A stretch of DNA of 64,000 bases from Cordylochernes scorpioides (GCA_030710605.1 CP092879.1:42279008-42343007); one strand, 5' to 3'; counted from the first letter of the stretch, positions 41,538 through 53,410 are shown. Made by a program: numbers and translations. Notes: a model not told the origin generated them from the sequence alone.

Positions 41538-42049
41538 GTGAGTGTTATTTACTATTGGTCTACTCATATATAATTTTTATATTTTAATTCATGGGTAGAA
41601 TTTCCCACAGTTATAGCTACAGTTCATGTTTTCATATGCATAGAAATCCACACACTTTGAGAAAATCAATAAGGAATCTAGGGATATGGTTCTTTTTACA
41701 ATTATTTTACTTCTCAAGCTTTCGTGCTAACATGCCCTTCAACACGGAGACCTAAAAGTACTACTTATCATTCAGAATATGTTACCCCAAAAGCTCGAGG
41801 GATAAAATATTTTTAAAAGAAACCTGCCTCCTTTTTGATTTTGTCAAAATAGAAATATAATTTTTACAAGTTTTTCTAAGAATTTTGATCACTTAGAACG
41901 TTGTCTACTGCCTTCTTCTATATTCTAATCTAATAATTTCAATTTGTATATATTTTATATTCTAATTATATGAAACAATATATAAAAAATAAAAATTGAT
42001 GATAAATATAAAATTTCGAAACTATTAATAGACATGTATGATTCTTTTA
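41538..42049. repeat. Intron with diverged family L segment
   Basis: 41665-41755 resembles 16975-17065 (CAATAAGGAATCTAGGG; AGCTTTCGTGCTAACATGCC). The rest is unrecognised. Confidence 0.4.
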
Positions 42050-42155
42050 AAAAATTAAACAATATCTACTGTCCTTACTGCAATGGAAAAATTATTGGAA
42101 GGGCCTTTTTTTCCATTTTTTCATTGCAGTAAGGGTAGTAGATATTGTTTAATTT
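42050..42155. repeat. Palindrome built on family D
   Basis: AAACAATATCTACTGTCCTT and its reverse flank a centre with TTGGAAGGGCC. TACTGCAATG and CATTGCAGTA are the family D hallmark. Confidence 0.75.
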
Positions 42156-42981
42156 TTTTAATTAATCATAGGAGTCTATAATAGTTTCAAATTTTCATAA
42201 CAGATGGCGCGCAAATGCATCATAATATTATATAAATATGTTTATAAAAAGGGTAAAATAGCAGAAGATTGTTTCGAATTTCCCGCGACTATTTTTTTAG
42301 CCTTACCACACACTAACCAAAATGGCGGCTAACAATTTCCAATAAAGAGAGAGAGGAGAGCGCTATTGTTTATGGCTTTGATCGTGTTGGAATCCTTGGG
42401 CCATTCAGGGGAAAATTATTGCCCCAAGCTCTTCTTCTAAGAATCACAAATCTAAATCTATAAAATGGCAGCATAAACGTGGGTTTCCAAAAATGTGAAT
42501 AAATGTTTCTATTCTTGCGCCTTTTTCCTTTTTTTTTAAATGGGAAGACCAAATATTAAACATAAAACACCCATTGAAAGAGAAGGCTAGCCAATTTATA
42601 GCTTGGAATTGTGGCGTTATTGTGTGTGTTTTGGACGCCTATTCACCTTTTGTATAGATGGGTTTCTTCGTAAAACTTTACCATTATTTCGACTTTATAT
42701 TCAAAACTGAATAAATCTCTCCTTATTTTCTGATGCCTTTTCTTTTTAAAATTTAAAAGTCTTTAAAAAACATTTTGCCTTAGGTAATGAAATAAATTAG
42801 CAAAGTCAATTAAAAGTTTTTCGTAGTTTTTGTATTTGTTAATTAGTTTTATTTATCAGGGTTAAAATAAAGAAAGGATCGTTTAGCAAATAAAATGTTC
42901 AATTCCTGAAGACAATTATTTCGGTGATCTTCCATTACCGAGTTTATATAGGATAATGATTGTAGAAGTTTCACAATTTAC
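42156..42981. other. No gene recognised
   Basis: A relatively complex region (42280-42560, AACCAAAATGGCGGCTAAC) has no recognisable coding or repeat identity here. Confidence 0.35.
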
Positions 42982-43116
42982 TGTTCATGATAAAATTGTG
43001 AAAAAAGTCGATGTTTTATTAAGCCCGTTGAAGAGCGATTAACGCTTGAAAGCTAGCGTTTTTAAATAAAAAGAAACTCATTGTGAGAAAATATTTTGTA
43101 ATTTTAAAACGATTTA
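42982..43116 (+). repeat. Family K single arm
   Basis: GTTCATGATAAAATTGTG, CCCGTTGAAGAGCGATTA and AACTCATTGTGAGAAAATA match one arm of the palindrome at 53040-53300. Confidence 0.7.
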
Positions 43117-43189
43117 CTGTAATAAGCGACCTTTTTGAAATAAAATCACTTTTTTTATAATACAATATAATGTGGCTATGTTTATAAAG

Positions 43190-43430
43190 CGAAGTTTTAC
43201 CACAAATGTTTCTTTTTACAGAACGAAAAATCGTATTTTAATTATTTAAGGAGAAATAAAGACTATTCCTATCCTTAGGGATGAAGTATGAAAGGATGAA
43301 CTGTGAGGAGTAATGATAAACGGAAAAATAAAAGTGTCCAGGGATGAGAAATGTTATTTCTCCTTCAATAATTAAAATTACGATTTTTCGTTCTGTAAAA
43401 AGAAACATTTTCGGTAAAACTTGTTAAACG
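43190..43430. mobile_element. Foldback MITE (family I)
   Basis: ACCACAAATGTTTCTTTTTAC and the inverted GTAAAAAGAAACATTTTCGGT flank TTAAGGAGAAATAAAGAC and its partner. Confidence 0.7.
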
Positions 43431-45106
43431 TCGTTCTATAAAATCACCTTCTTCACTACCATTTTAGTAAATTTGTATATTTCTCTATTCAGTTTTCATA
43501 TAAATATCATAAAGCAGAGTCTTGGGGAAAATATCTGACAAAATGAAAGTCAAAACATATATATAAAACAACGAACTTCTCCTACCCATAATTATGTAAA
43601 CATTTGGTGTATTTTTACTTTTTTTTTGTATAACGAATCATTATATGGAAAAATCTAATAAAAATAAGATGTTGTTGAAAACATTTATGAAGTCGTAGAG
43701 GGAGAGGAAGAACCTTTATTACCTGAAGGTATAAAACTATAAAAGAAGGACAAAAGATCAAACTATATGTACATCAGCAGCTCACGCCGACCTGCCCTAT
43801 TCACCTAACCGCTAGCCAACATAAACAATCCAACAAGGCTGCGCTATATAGGCAGATATGTCAATTAGCAAAGACATCACTAAAACTATGCAAATCACAA
43901 GAGTATTCTATCGTAGAAATATTCCGGAATTGTAATTTTCAAAAGATGTATAAAAGTTACAATTCAACTTATGACAAAAGATGTTGACAAAACAAGTAAA
44001 AATGTGAAATGTAAATAAAAGACTTCATCAGCGCACCATCTCCCAACAATATCTATATTGAGAGATTACATTTTTATAACTAAAATCTCTTGTTTATATA
44101 GGTTTTATATTTAAAATAAATTATGAAAATATATGTGTGAAAAAGTGAAAGTTGTATAAGCTTATGATTTTTCTTTGTTTTAAAAATGAATAGATGTTGG
44201 TTCCATATGCTTGAATTGGATATTACACCTTAGTTCTATATATTTTATTGCTTAAAAAGGAACACAACAAAACAAAAAAGAAACTACAATTGCAAATGAT
44301 TTGATAACTAAGAAAAAAAAAATTCCAAAAAATGATTATGATAAAAAATTGAATATGTCTGCCAGAAAAATGCTTCTATGAATTAAAATATAAGAATAAT
44401 TACAAAATTAACATATAAACTTCAAACAATATATATGAATTAAATATGCTATATAACATTAATATAATTCTCTATGAGAATCTAGGTTCAAGCATGCAAT
44501 AAATATATAATTATGTATAACATAAATATATATGGATAATTAGCATGCTGAAGATGATAAAAAATGTAAAATGAATAATTTAAAAAAATACAAGTTCATT
44601 ATATCAGATGTTTTCTTATTTTCAAACAAAAAAAAAGTATATTTAAATAATAAGAAAAAAAAAGTGTAACAAAACAAAATGAGAAAATAAACAATTTTCA
44701 AACTAGACTTCAAAATAAATAAGATGCAATTGAAAGAATTTGATTCCTTTAACAAGAACGAGAATCATTAAAATTATTTCATAGAATTATTTCCTTTGGC
44801 AGGAAATCGTGTGAGAATAAATTTTATTCGTCTTAATTCTTAAGTTAGGCTTCAAAAATGGCGCCAAAATTGTCTTCAGGCGCGTGTTTTGTTTTTCTGT
44901 TGAAAAAAAAAAGTATTTGTTATTGTTTAATTCCCATTTTATTCTTCTATTGTTTTCAATTTTAATTCAATTTAATCTGTTATATAATTAATATTCTAAA
45001 CATAAATAGATAAATTATTTTCTACGAATTGATAATAATGTTTTATGAAAGAAATATTCAAATGATATTTATTCAAGTATAAAGTTACATTGTTTTCTCT
45101 ATTTTT
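43431..45106. other. No gene recognised
   Basis: Long AT-rich intron stretch. A GC-richer piece at 43770-43870 (AGCTCACGCCGACCTGCC) is unrecognised. Confidence 0.35.
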
Positions 45107-45114
45107 GTATAGAG

Positions 45115-45301
45115 CAGGGGTCGAAAAACCGCGACTCTTTGGATGTGAAGCTGCGGCTTTTTATATAGTTCCATACTTAAATATTATTTATGCGAGTACT
45201 ATTTATTGTTGGCAAGAAACAATCTGTGGCTCTTTAAAAACTTTGAAATTTTGTAAATTGCAATTTTTGACTCTTTCGACTCAAAAGTTTGCCGACCCCT
45301 G
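45115..45301. mobile_element. hAT-like MITE with perfect 8-bp target duplication
   Basis: CAGGGGTCGAAAAAC and inverted CAGGGGTCGGCAAAC ends, flanked by GTATAGAG at 45107-45114 and 45302-45309. 187 bp, shares the interior with 22338 and 22552. The 8-bp duplication is the hAT signature. Confidence 0.9.
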
Positions 45302-45734
45302 GTATAGAGTTATCATACGAATTTAATGAATTCAATATATGGATATAAAAAGGCACATTCCCATAATAAATTATAAAATTGTATATTAAACTATTATATA
45401 ACCATTTTTCAATAATACTAATAATACTAAAATCAATAGTAAAACCTCTCACGAAACACTTCCTAAAAACATGATAACTCCATGTTCCATCCTAAAGCTG
45501 CTACTTCAATGAAGATTGGAATAGTTCAGTTCAAGTCCTTTTTGATATTTACTAAAGTGGTGGTTATCAGATGGGTCTCTAAAGAGAGATTTTTCTGTTT
45601 TATAATTGAGATCATTTTTACATCACCTTTTTATTCTGTTCTATAGTTGTATCCTGTCACATATGCGACTATGAAAAAATTCGTTATATCTAAGCCGAAA
45701 AACTCTACATAAATTTGTTTATATATTTACCTTA

Positions 45735-46310
45735 ATAAAATTTGTAACAAATAAATTTACTGGTAATGTGTTTCTTTTCAATAATATCATAAAATATTAT
45801 TTCTACAGACTTTACGGCAATGATAAAAGTTATTGAATGAGAGGGCTTGGTTTATCAGTAGTGAACCCTCTCAGCGGTATCTCCAAATTAATCTATAGAC
45901 TGCTCTACTATTGTATTGGATTGGTTTGGGATATGACCTGAATTTCCTATTGAAGGCAGCTTAGGGGTGTTTAGTGAACTATGTTCATAAGCTTATAGGT
46001 CTGTAGAGGTACATACATATTTTTTCAATGTATTGCATCGAGCAAAGCTCTTCTACAAATATGGTTTCAAAACAAATATATATTAGTAAATTAAATTTAT
46101 AAAATCAATTGCCGTCTATTGATAAAATTTGTAACAAATTAATTTACTGGCAATATGTTTCCTTTCAATAATATCATCAAATATTATCTCTACATACCTT
46201 ACTGCAATGATAAAAGGTATTGCATGAGAAGACTTGGCTCAGCAGTAGTGAACCCTCTCAACGGTTTCGTCAAATTAATCTCCAGACCGCTCTATTATTG
46301 TATTGTCGCT
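45735..46310 (+). repeat. Family D segmental duplication
   Basis: TAAAATTTGTAACAAAT at 45737 and 46125 starts two parallel copies about 388 bp apart, each containing CAATGATAAAAG, GTAGTGAACCCTCTCA and a CCTGAATTT.CTATTGAAGGC tail. Confidence 0.75.
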
Positions 46311-46394
46311 GGTTCAAAATCACTTTATTAGGTACCGCTCAACAAGAGCAACCTAGTTTATGATAATTGAAACAGTAAATAATATGTGAAGTTA

Positions 46395-46490
46395 TTCACA
46401 TATTAAACTAAATGTTAACGCGGGATTCAATCCCGGTTCATGACTGTCGGGAATCGAGGGTGTTACCCACTCGTCCACCTACTTTTATTT
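46395..46490 (-). mobile_element. tRNA-like SINE head
   Basis: On the - strand GTGGACGAGTGGGTAACAC (A box) and CCGGGATTGAATCCCGCG (B box) are well formed and about 40 nt apart, like a class II tRNA. No acceptor stem or matched CCA end could be made, so I call it a SINE head, not a tRNA gene. Confidence 0.55.
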
Positions 46491-47129
46491 TATTATTGTA
46501 TTGTATTGGTTTGGGATATACCCTGAATTTTCTATTGAAGGCAGCTTACGATTTTGTACTTTTAATGAAAATTTTACCTTCTTAAGATAAAGAACCTTTC
46601 AGTAAGGAATTTCTACCTCACTCCCATACTACTCTAGAGTGCATAAATTAATATAAACGATGTGATATTATGCAAATATTCTGTAAATCAAGTTTTATCA
46701 TTATAGCGATAACCTGCGTTCCTAACAATATCGATTTATATGGAAAATAAATAAAAGAGAAAGCAATAGTTCTAAAAAACACAAGTTTTAAAGTTTGGTA
46801 ATCCACTAACATGTTTGCAAACCAATAACCTAAGTGGTGTTAAGAGTTTTAAAGTGTTTGTCAACAGTTTAATATTGTTTTTGTAACGCTGAAATATCTT
46901 TTAAAAACGTGGATTGTTCTTGTTGAAATTTTTAACCAAGTTTTATAGAGAACGTTAAAATTATGGATTGATTTTAACGATATTAAAGATATATTTCCAC
47001 CTAAATATGTTTTTTCTTGTCTTCTTCTTTCCATAATGGACTCATCTTAAAGCTTCCTTCATTAAAACACTCTTTTTCATTCGGTAAAGTAAAATTCTCT
47101 GCAATACATATATATAATAAGTAAAACTG
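46491..47129. other. No gene recognised
   Basis: Nothing supported. Confidence 0.35.
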
Positions 47130-47290
47130 AATTCGAGGATGTGTTTTGTCTTTATTGTATATTCATCTCAAGCTTTCGGGTATTACAAAGCCTTCTACAG
47201 GAGTATATGATGGTTTACTCTTGAAGAAGGGTTTGTGATACCTGAAGCTTGGCATGAATATACAATTAATGACAATTCAAGACGTGTCGC
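47130..47290. repeat. Imperfect inverted repeat with hammerhead-like blocks
   Basis: GTATATTCATCTCAAGCTTTC and the inverted GAAGCTTGGCATGAATATAC face each other. Between them are CTGTAGAAGG...ACCCGAAAGC on the - strand and TTGAAGAAGG...ACCTGAAGC on the + strand. The combined pattern resembles an eroded hammerhead pair. Confidence 0.5.
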
Positions 47291-47431
47291 TATAAGTATC
47301 ATCTCAATATTGAATTGAAATCAGTTCAAATTGATCCTGTCCTTGACTGGAGAAAGACTATCTCAAGATGGAGGAGCCTCCCTTCTTGAGAACAGTTCTT
47401 TATATTTTATCACCAAATTGTTTTTTTTTTC

Positions 47432-47660
47432 TTATTCCTAGTACACGTGGTACAGGCCTTGATAATCAGGTGGGTAGAAGTAGGCGACTGCTTTTACTGT
47501 AAGTGCACTACATGTCTACACATGTGAAAAGCAGTTCGACTTTGCACTTACAAATGTGCCAAAGCCCCGTTTTTGGAAAAAAAAGTGCCCAATGCAAGAA
47601 TCGAACCCACCTCGTAGCGGTCGAAAACCAACGGTTCAGACCATCCTTCCACCGACCTCC
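47432..47660 (-). mobile_element. tRNA-derived SINE, internally deleted
   Basis: Head with GGTGGAAGGATGGTCTGAAC and GGTTCGATTCTTGC. The body lacks the CGAGTGCAAGTA segment found in 41034, joining directly to ACGGGGCTTTGGCAC. Confidence 0.75.
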
Positions 47661-47997
47661 ATTGTAAATAATATCATTTTCTTTGTTTAATTTTCATTAA
47701 TATTTATAACAATTGACTGAGTGTCAATAAAATATTTTGAATTGTCAAATATACAATAAAGCAAGAACTCACATTTGGAAGCCGTTTTGATGATTATTTA
47801 AACTCATTACAATGGATATGAACTTATTGCATTTTTCACAACTAAAGCTTGTACCCTTCTAGTAAATTTTAGTCTAGTATTTATATATATATCTACCATT
47901 GGAACCAGTATAATCTGTGAATCATAATAGGAGATAGTCAAGGTAGAGCTAAGATCTCTTTGGATATGAAAAATATAGGGTAGATGTAGCTTAAGTA
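47661..47997. other. No gene recognised
   Basis: 47700-47745 (CAATTGACTGAGTGTCAATAAA) resembles 51050-51085; otherwise nothing. Confidence 0.35.
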
Positions 47998-48182
47998 CAT
48001 TCATGGAAAATACTTAAGGAAGTGGAAAGTCTTTTTTTAAGGAGACAGAGGAAATTTTGTTCACACTTGGTTATCTCGTGTATCAAAAAATCAATATGTA
48101 TCAAATATCTTTCAGATTTATTGTTTGAATCACGAAATATATGCTGAAGGGAAAACCTCCTCGAGTTTTGTTCATCAGTGTA
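47998..48182. mobile_element. Family F Tc1-like MITE
   Basis: TTTAAGGAGACAGAGGAAATT, TATCAAATATCTTTCAGA and TTTTGTTCATCAGTGTA. The left end is degenerate (ATTCATGGAAAATACTTAAGG). Confidence 0.65.
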
Positions 48183-48429
48183 TCATTAGACGCGCTCGTT
48201 AAAATTTTAGAGCAAAGAAAATCTTTTGAATAAAAACAATAGGTGTCGTTGAGCGAAGCGTGTTTTTAATTGATGGATAAGACCCAAGTTTTCAAACATA
48301 TCAGCTAAAATATTGTCTCATTCCTTTAACACCGGTAGAAGAGCATTATGTTCAAACGCATGCGTTCACCAATAGAATACACACTTCCCACAACGATCTA
48401 CTGTCTTTTAAAAGAAATGACTATAACGA

Positions 48430-48546
48430 GTATGTTTATATAGCTGGATCTGTAAAGAAAAAATAACAAAACAATTTTTCTTTACATATCCAGGTACGCC
48501 CTTTTATATAAACATATTTGATGGATCGCCTTTTGACTCAAACTAT
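48430..48546. mobile_element. Foldback MITE (family E), short copy
   Basis: TAGCTGGATCTGTAAAGAAA and inverted TTTCTTTACATATCCAGGTA, then TGGATCGCCTTTTGACTCAAA on the right. Confidence 0.7.
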
Positions 48547-49227
48547 AACGAGTATGTTACGTTTTCGTACAAGCTTCAAACTCGCTCTTTTTCAACAGGC
48601 GCCTCTCTAATCATTATAAGTATGATTCCTTAGGTCAAGCTAACCTTGTACATAGGAAAGGTATTCCATTTGAACATATGTAACTTTACAATAAAAACAA
48701 GTTGTATATCTCTAGACTTTTTATACCAGCAAACTATAAAAAGAGAATATGTATTTATTTCCATCGTTGTATTTATCCGTATAGAAAAGAGGAATCCGCC
48801 CCCTGGGCCCTTTTCCAGCTAAGTAAATTGGGCGGCACGCCCGAAGATAAAAAGCTTTCTCAGCTGTCAAAAGTTTCCACAAATAGTTTAAGTAGCAATA
48901 AAATTTGATTCTAAGCAGATAGGTCAATTCATCTTCTGCCTGCTGATAAGATGCCTGGTCGATGTTTTCGTTACCCTGGTAACCTCAGCATTTGGGATAG
49001 AAATCTACTAGATTGTCCCAAAAGTTCGTAAACACTTGCAAAAAAATTGAAATACCAATATTAGTCACCATAATATTATTCGAAGTTTTGTATAATGTAT
49101 TTGTATTATATATTATTATGTATTATCCGTAATAATATGATTCGCAAATTAATAAGAAAAACAACGTTTTAAGAAAAACACGAACTTTTGGGAAAACCTT
49201 ATATCTTCAGCATTAGTAGGTATTTTA
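48547..49227. other. No gene recognised
   Basis: Contains GGAATCCGCCCCCTGGGCCC at about 48790; no gene. Confidence 0.35.
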
Positions 49228-49301
49228 AAATAAAACTACAACCTTTCGCAATAAGTTTCTTTTATTATAAAAGAAACTTATTGCGAAAGGTTGTAGTTTC
49301 A
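49228..49301. repeat. Perfect hairpin, 33-bp arms
   Basis: AACTACAACCTTTCGCAATA and continuing pairs exactly with its reverse complement around TTATTATAA near 49264. Confidence 0.9.
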
Positions 49302-49649
49302 TTTTAAAATTTGTAGCGCAATTAGTAGGTATCTTTAACATTGAAAACTTTGTATAGAATAAAAAATTTATAATATAGCCTTTATTTGATATTTGATGAT
49401 GTATTTGACTCTTCAGCACAGATAGTCGACTCACCAAAAAATACATTACCCGCCCAAAAACATGGATACATTTGGTCTTTTCCAAAGGTAACCGTAATTG
49501 AAAGTCGTTCAATGGAGGATCGCTAATTAGGGTTTTACTGAATATTTTAAACAGATAAACATAGCTCCCTCTGTATCTTGAAATTATATAGCAAAGGAAA
49601 TCACTTAAACGCGAAAATGTTTATTTCACACATATATCAAACTTCTACT
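49302..49649. other. No gene recognised
   Basis: Nothing supported. Confidence 0.35.
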
Positions 49650-49770
49650 GTCCATACTTCGATGAAAATATATTGGGAGGGATTGGCTCATCAGTGGCGA
49701 ACCCTCCAAGCGGTTTCACCAATTCAATCTACCAGTCCTTTTCTTTAGAGCTCTAATACTATATTGGATC
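49650..49770 (+). repeat. Family D copy
   Basis: CCATACTTCGATGAAAATA, GGCTCATCAGTGGCGAACCC and GGTTTCACCAATTCAATCTA. Confidence 0.7.
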
Positions 49771-50704
49771 ATTCTGCTTTTATATGCTACACTGAAGGGT
49801 GGAATCTCAGAAATGGTATTTGAAGCTATTCTCTATAGACATAAACTTCTAGGACAGTAGAATTACATTTAACATTTGTATTGAGCAATGCTCTACCGCA
49901 ATTTTTAAATTTGTTTATTGATTTTTGAACAACTATTGGATGTTTTGAGAAAAATCAGACATAACCCGGGTTCCCGGAGTGCCGAATACTGAACACACAT
50001 TACCTTGACTATTTAATTCTGATTCTACTTATAGAGTCTGTACTTGAAGTTTTTTTTTTTCTTGGTGACGGTTGTTAACGAAACTATGGAAATTTTGTTT
50101 CTGTAATAGCAGATATTTCACAAATATTTCATAAAATAATCCCTTGAATCAATATTAAAATAAGAACATTAAGCCTCTAGGGAAAAGTTTCTTTTCATAA
50201 TTTATATTTATATTTTGCATATTCCTGAATTTCATACCTTTGGATATGAAAACTAATTCTTCTTGGGTTAAGGTAGCTTTTGACAGGTTGTCTATTTTAT
50301 TGAGGTTATAGTTTCTGTTTAGATTTGGATTATTAACTTTTAGTGCCCAAATATTCCAGGTTTTTATTCTGTCTTCTCTCTATTTCTGTTCTTACTTTCG
50401 TGATTTCAGACTTTAGGAAAAATAAAATTGAATAAATATTTCCCTGGAGTCTTAATGTTCTTATTTTAACAAATATTTTAGCTTCCATCATATATCTTAC
50501 GCTTATAGCCATTTAGGAAACATAATATGAATATTCATAGTGCATTTGGTATGTTGAATATAGACTTATGCAGCTTTTTTTTAAATGAACAACGAATTTC
50601 TGCAATTAGGGATCTGCATTAGCATGATGCAACAGCGTCCCATTTGTTATAAGAAATTTAAACTTGACGCGTAGGTTTCTATAAAAGATAATACAATAAT
50701 TTAC
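49771..50704. other. No gene recognised
   Basis: A loose inverted pair (AAAATAAGAACATTAAG at 50155, CTTAATGTTCTTATTTT at 50452) is the only structure. Confidence 0.4.
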
Positions 50705-50790
50705 TGGCCTTACTGCCATGATAGAATAATGAAAAGTCCTGGTTCATCAGTGGTGAATCCTCTCAGCGATTTCGCCAGTTTTATTTACTA
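50705..50790 (+). repeat. Family D copy
   Basis: GGCCTTACTGCCATGATAGAA, GGTTCATCAGTGGTGAATCC and GCGATTTCGCCAGTTT. Confidence 0.7.
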
Positions 50791-50795
50791 TACCT

Positions 50796-50960
50796 TATGA
50801 AAAAGGGCATCTCCTTATCGTGCAACTGAAAGTTGCTGATGGCTTGCGCTATCTATCGGAATAAATATTAACCATTCTCGTTGATTTCTAATTCTTCCGA
50901 TAGATGGCGCAAGCCATCAGCAACTTTCAGTTGCACGATAAGGAGATGCATTTTTCATCA
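50796..50960. mobile_element. Family B-prime, arms only
   Basis: TGAAAAAGGGCATCTCCTTAT and its near-perfect reverse complement flank GGAATAAATATTAACC. The hammerhead centre is absent. TGCAACTGAAAGTTGC is palindromic within each arm. Confidence 0.8.
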
Positions 50961-51654
50961 TTTATGTGCCTTACCCAGTACAATATCACATTTGTACTAT
51001 TTTTTCACTACTATACCTTGTTTAATTTCTATTTGATTTTTATAACAATTGACAAAGAGTGTCATTAAAATATATTGAATTATCATTGTTTACTATACCG
51101 CTGTAATATGAATTTTATTATTTGATTGTTTTTTAAAAGAATTATATAGAGTCGAATTCAGATCAAATTTCCTATAATTAGAGACTGTTTATTCGAAAAA
51201 CGAACTAGCACTGTGAATAATTCTAAGTTTACTATATATTTTGTTTCTCTATCTTTCCCCTAATACAAATATATGCTTTAAATATTGTACTTTTCCCTAC
51301 ATTCAACATGCAAATAGACTTACTACCTCCCTCTTTGTTGAAGCTAATAATATAGATAAATATTGTAATTTCCTAATTTCAAATTGGCATAAATTTGGAC
51401 ACACAAACAGGACCATTGCAATTAATCCAATTAACGAGTTTCTAATTTCAGGAAATAATTAGTTGATAATGAAGCTGACTTAAATTTCAATTGTCACAAA
51501 TTTCATAATTAACCGATTTGCACATTATGGAGTTAATTTACAATGTAAATAACAGATTTGCGTGGGTCTTGTGTGTGAATTAATCTTTCTCACGTATAGT
51601 ATAGATATATTATCAAGTAACCCACACTTTATAGTGTAGATTAAACTTATAATC
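50961..51654. other. No gene recognised
   Basis: Contains the inverse of the B-prime flank (about 50965-51000) and an unrecognised 73-codon frame at 51241. No gene supported. Confidence 0.35.
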
Positions 51655-52037
51655 TATATGAAAAAATAATACAAATGTGATATTGCACTGGAATAAGGTT
51701 CATAAATTATGAAAAAGGCATCTCCTTATCGTGCAACTGAAAGTTGCTGATGGCTTGCGTCATCTATCGGAATGAATATCAACTATTCTCGTTGATTTTT
51801 AATTATTCCAGAATTGGCCAAATACTGGCCTTAACTAACCGTATCATGATTTTTCAGGATGCCTGAATAACCAGTTTTTTGGCCGTTGAGGTACAGCTTG
51901 CACCACGCTGATGAGGGCAACAGCCTGAAACGCGTCCGTGGTTAGCTTTTCTTGATTAATCAAGAATGGGTATTTGGTCAATTCGGGAATAATTAAAAAT
52001 CAACGAGAATAGAAGGAGATGCCTTTTTCATAATTTA
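51655..52037 (+). mobile_element. Family B-prime repeat with intact hammerhead
   Basis: Flank GAAAAAATAATACAAATGTG, left arm GGCATCTCCTTATCGTGC, centre with hammerhead, right arm ending AGAAGGAGATGCCTTTTTC. It lies inside the slit intron in sense orientation. Confidence 0.8.
51903..51941 (+). ncRNA. Hammerhead ribozyme, type I, family B-prime, consensus core
   Basis: CCACG, CTGATGA (51908-51914), helix II GGGC-AACA-GCCT, GAAA (51927-51930), CGC, the best-studied cleavage triplet GTC, and CGTGG. Helix I pairs over five positions and extends with AC/GT beyond. All invariant bases are present. Predicted cleavage is after the C of GTC, about 51936. It lies in sense orientation in the 17-kb slit intron. 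Confidence 0.85.
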
Positions 52038-52534
52038 TAATTTATATGTTAAGACATTTATAAATATAAACATATAAACAGGAGGAAGCCCGTTATCCTT
52101 CCCTATAGCTGAAATAGTTACTACGTACTATTACTATTATACTACTAATGCGTACTATAGATACATGGATTACATCTCTATACCCTGGAGATATTATTAT
52201 ATATAGAAAATATATAGACGATATCCTTTTGCATTTGTAGTACAAGAAACTTAGTTCTGGATTCTTTATTTATTTTATTATAAACTTTATTCTACAATTA
52301 AGACATTTGTCAGACTCATTAGAAAAACTTCAGTTCATATTTTGATATCGCTGGGCGTCTTTTTTTTTTTTTTAAGGAGACAGGCCGCTTAGGGAGGTGG
52401 TATATAACAGATAGGTCGCTCACGGGAGATTTTAACTTGAATCCATTAATATATAACGTTTTATGTTCATATCCTGGGGATATCCTATCTTTTAAATTTC
52501 GGGGATATTGTATATAGCGTACCTTATATGAAGA
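52038..52534. other. No gene recognised
   Basis: 52080-52220 is an unrecognised moderately complex region; a T run with AAGGAGACAGG at 52360 may be a family F remnant. Confidence 0.35.
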
Positions 52535-52880
52535 ATGAAACATTACAAAGAGATGACAATATATCCAGATGGCACAAGAAACTACATGATATGTAGAAAT
52601 TGTCCTGGTGTGGAACTTACACCTACTCACCTATTCTCATGTCCAGCAATGGCCGCAGCCTTGCAGAAAATTGACATGGACCCAGAGCAGCAGCTTTACA
52701 CACCCAAGATATAGGACATTTCGACTGCTGTGATAGAGATGTATGGAGATATCTAAGGCTCTTCATTGGATATGACAACATCAACAGAAAATTGACATGG
52801 ACCTAGAACAGCAGCTATACACATCCAAGATAGAGTACATTGCGATTGCTGTGATATTCATTGGACACGACAACAACGAA
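52535..52880 (+). pseudogene. Non-LTR retrotransposon 3' end with duplicated tail
   Basis: Encodes MKHYKEMTIYPDGTRNYMIC, then NCPGVELTPTHLFSCPAMAA and ALQKIDMDPEQQLYTPKI before a premature TAG at 52712. The C-x2-C...H-x4-C finger is kept. GAAAATTGACATGGACC repeats about 124 bp later, the same tail duplication as at 34860. Confidence 0.75.
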
Positions 52881-53039
52881 AACCTAAAGCCTATATAACA
52901 AATCTATATTTGTGAATGAGGTTTGGAAAAACAATGCTAGAAGCATGTATTTCTTCAGTCCCTAAAGCTTATTCTCATAGATATCTTGAATAACTCTACC
53001 AGTATTTCAATCAAATTGATGGCTATATAAGTAGGACAT
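52881..53039. other. Short unannotated spacer
   Basis: Nothing recognised. Confidence 0.35.
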
Positions 53040-53300
53040 CTTAACACAATGATAGAGCTATTCATGATAAAATTGTGGAAAACGTGTAAAAACTACAAAT
53101 ATTTTCTCACAATGAGTTTCTTTTTGCGTTAAAATTGCAAGCGTTCAAGCGATAATCGCTCTTCAACGGGCTTAATAATTGTAAATATTTCTTAAAAGAT
53201 ATAGTCAATGTTTTTTATTAATCCCGTTGAAGAGCGATTATCGCTTGAAAGATTACATTCTAAAATAAAAATAAACTCATTGTGAGAAAATATTTGTAGT
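53040..53300. repeat. Family K palindrome
   Basis: AAACTACAAATATTTTCTCAC and the reverse GAGAAAATATTTGTAGTTTT flank two CCCGTTGAAGAGCGATTATC blocks in opposite orientation. Confidence 0.8.
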
Positions 53301-53410
53301 TTTCAAATAATAGTAGAGCATTCTGGTAGAAAAAAATTGACGAAATTACTGGTAAAGTTCACCACTGATGATCTTTAAAAATCCTGAGTTCAACTGACCC
53401 GGTTGATGGA
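53300..53410 (-). repeat. Family D copy, reversed
   Basis: GAGCATTCTGGTAGA, TTGACGAAATTACTGG and GTTCACCACTGATGATC are the reverse-complement order of family D. Confidence 0.55.

Noticed and set aside
46395-46490. Possible tRNA gene on the - strand
   Set aside because: A and B boxes are good, but no closed acceptor stem or coherent anticodon arm could be drawn; SINE head fits better.
49650-50790. Family D on the - strand shows GAAA followed by CTGATGA with complementary flanks (TTGG/CCAA), like a hammerhead with helix II open
   Set aside because: Only five or so nucleotides lie between the would-be cleavage site and CTGATGA, too few to form helix I, and several copies lose the boxes.
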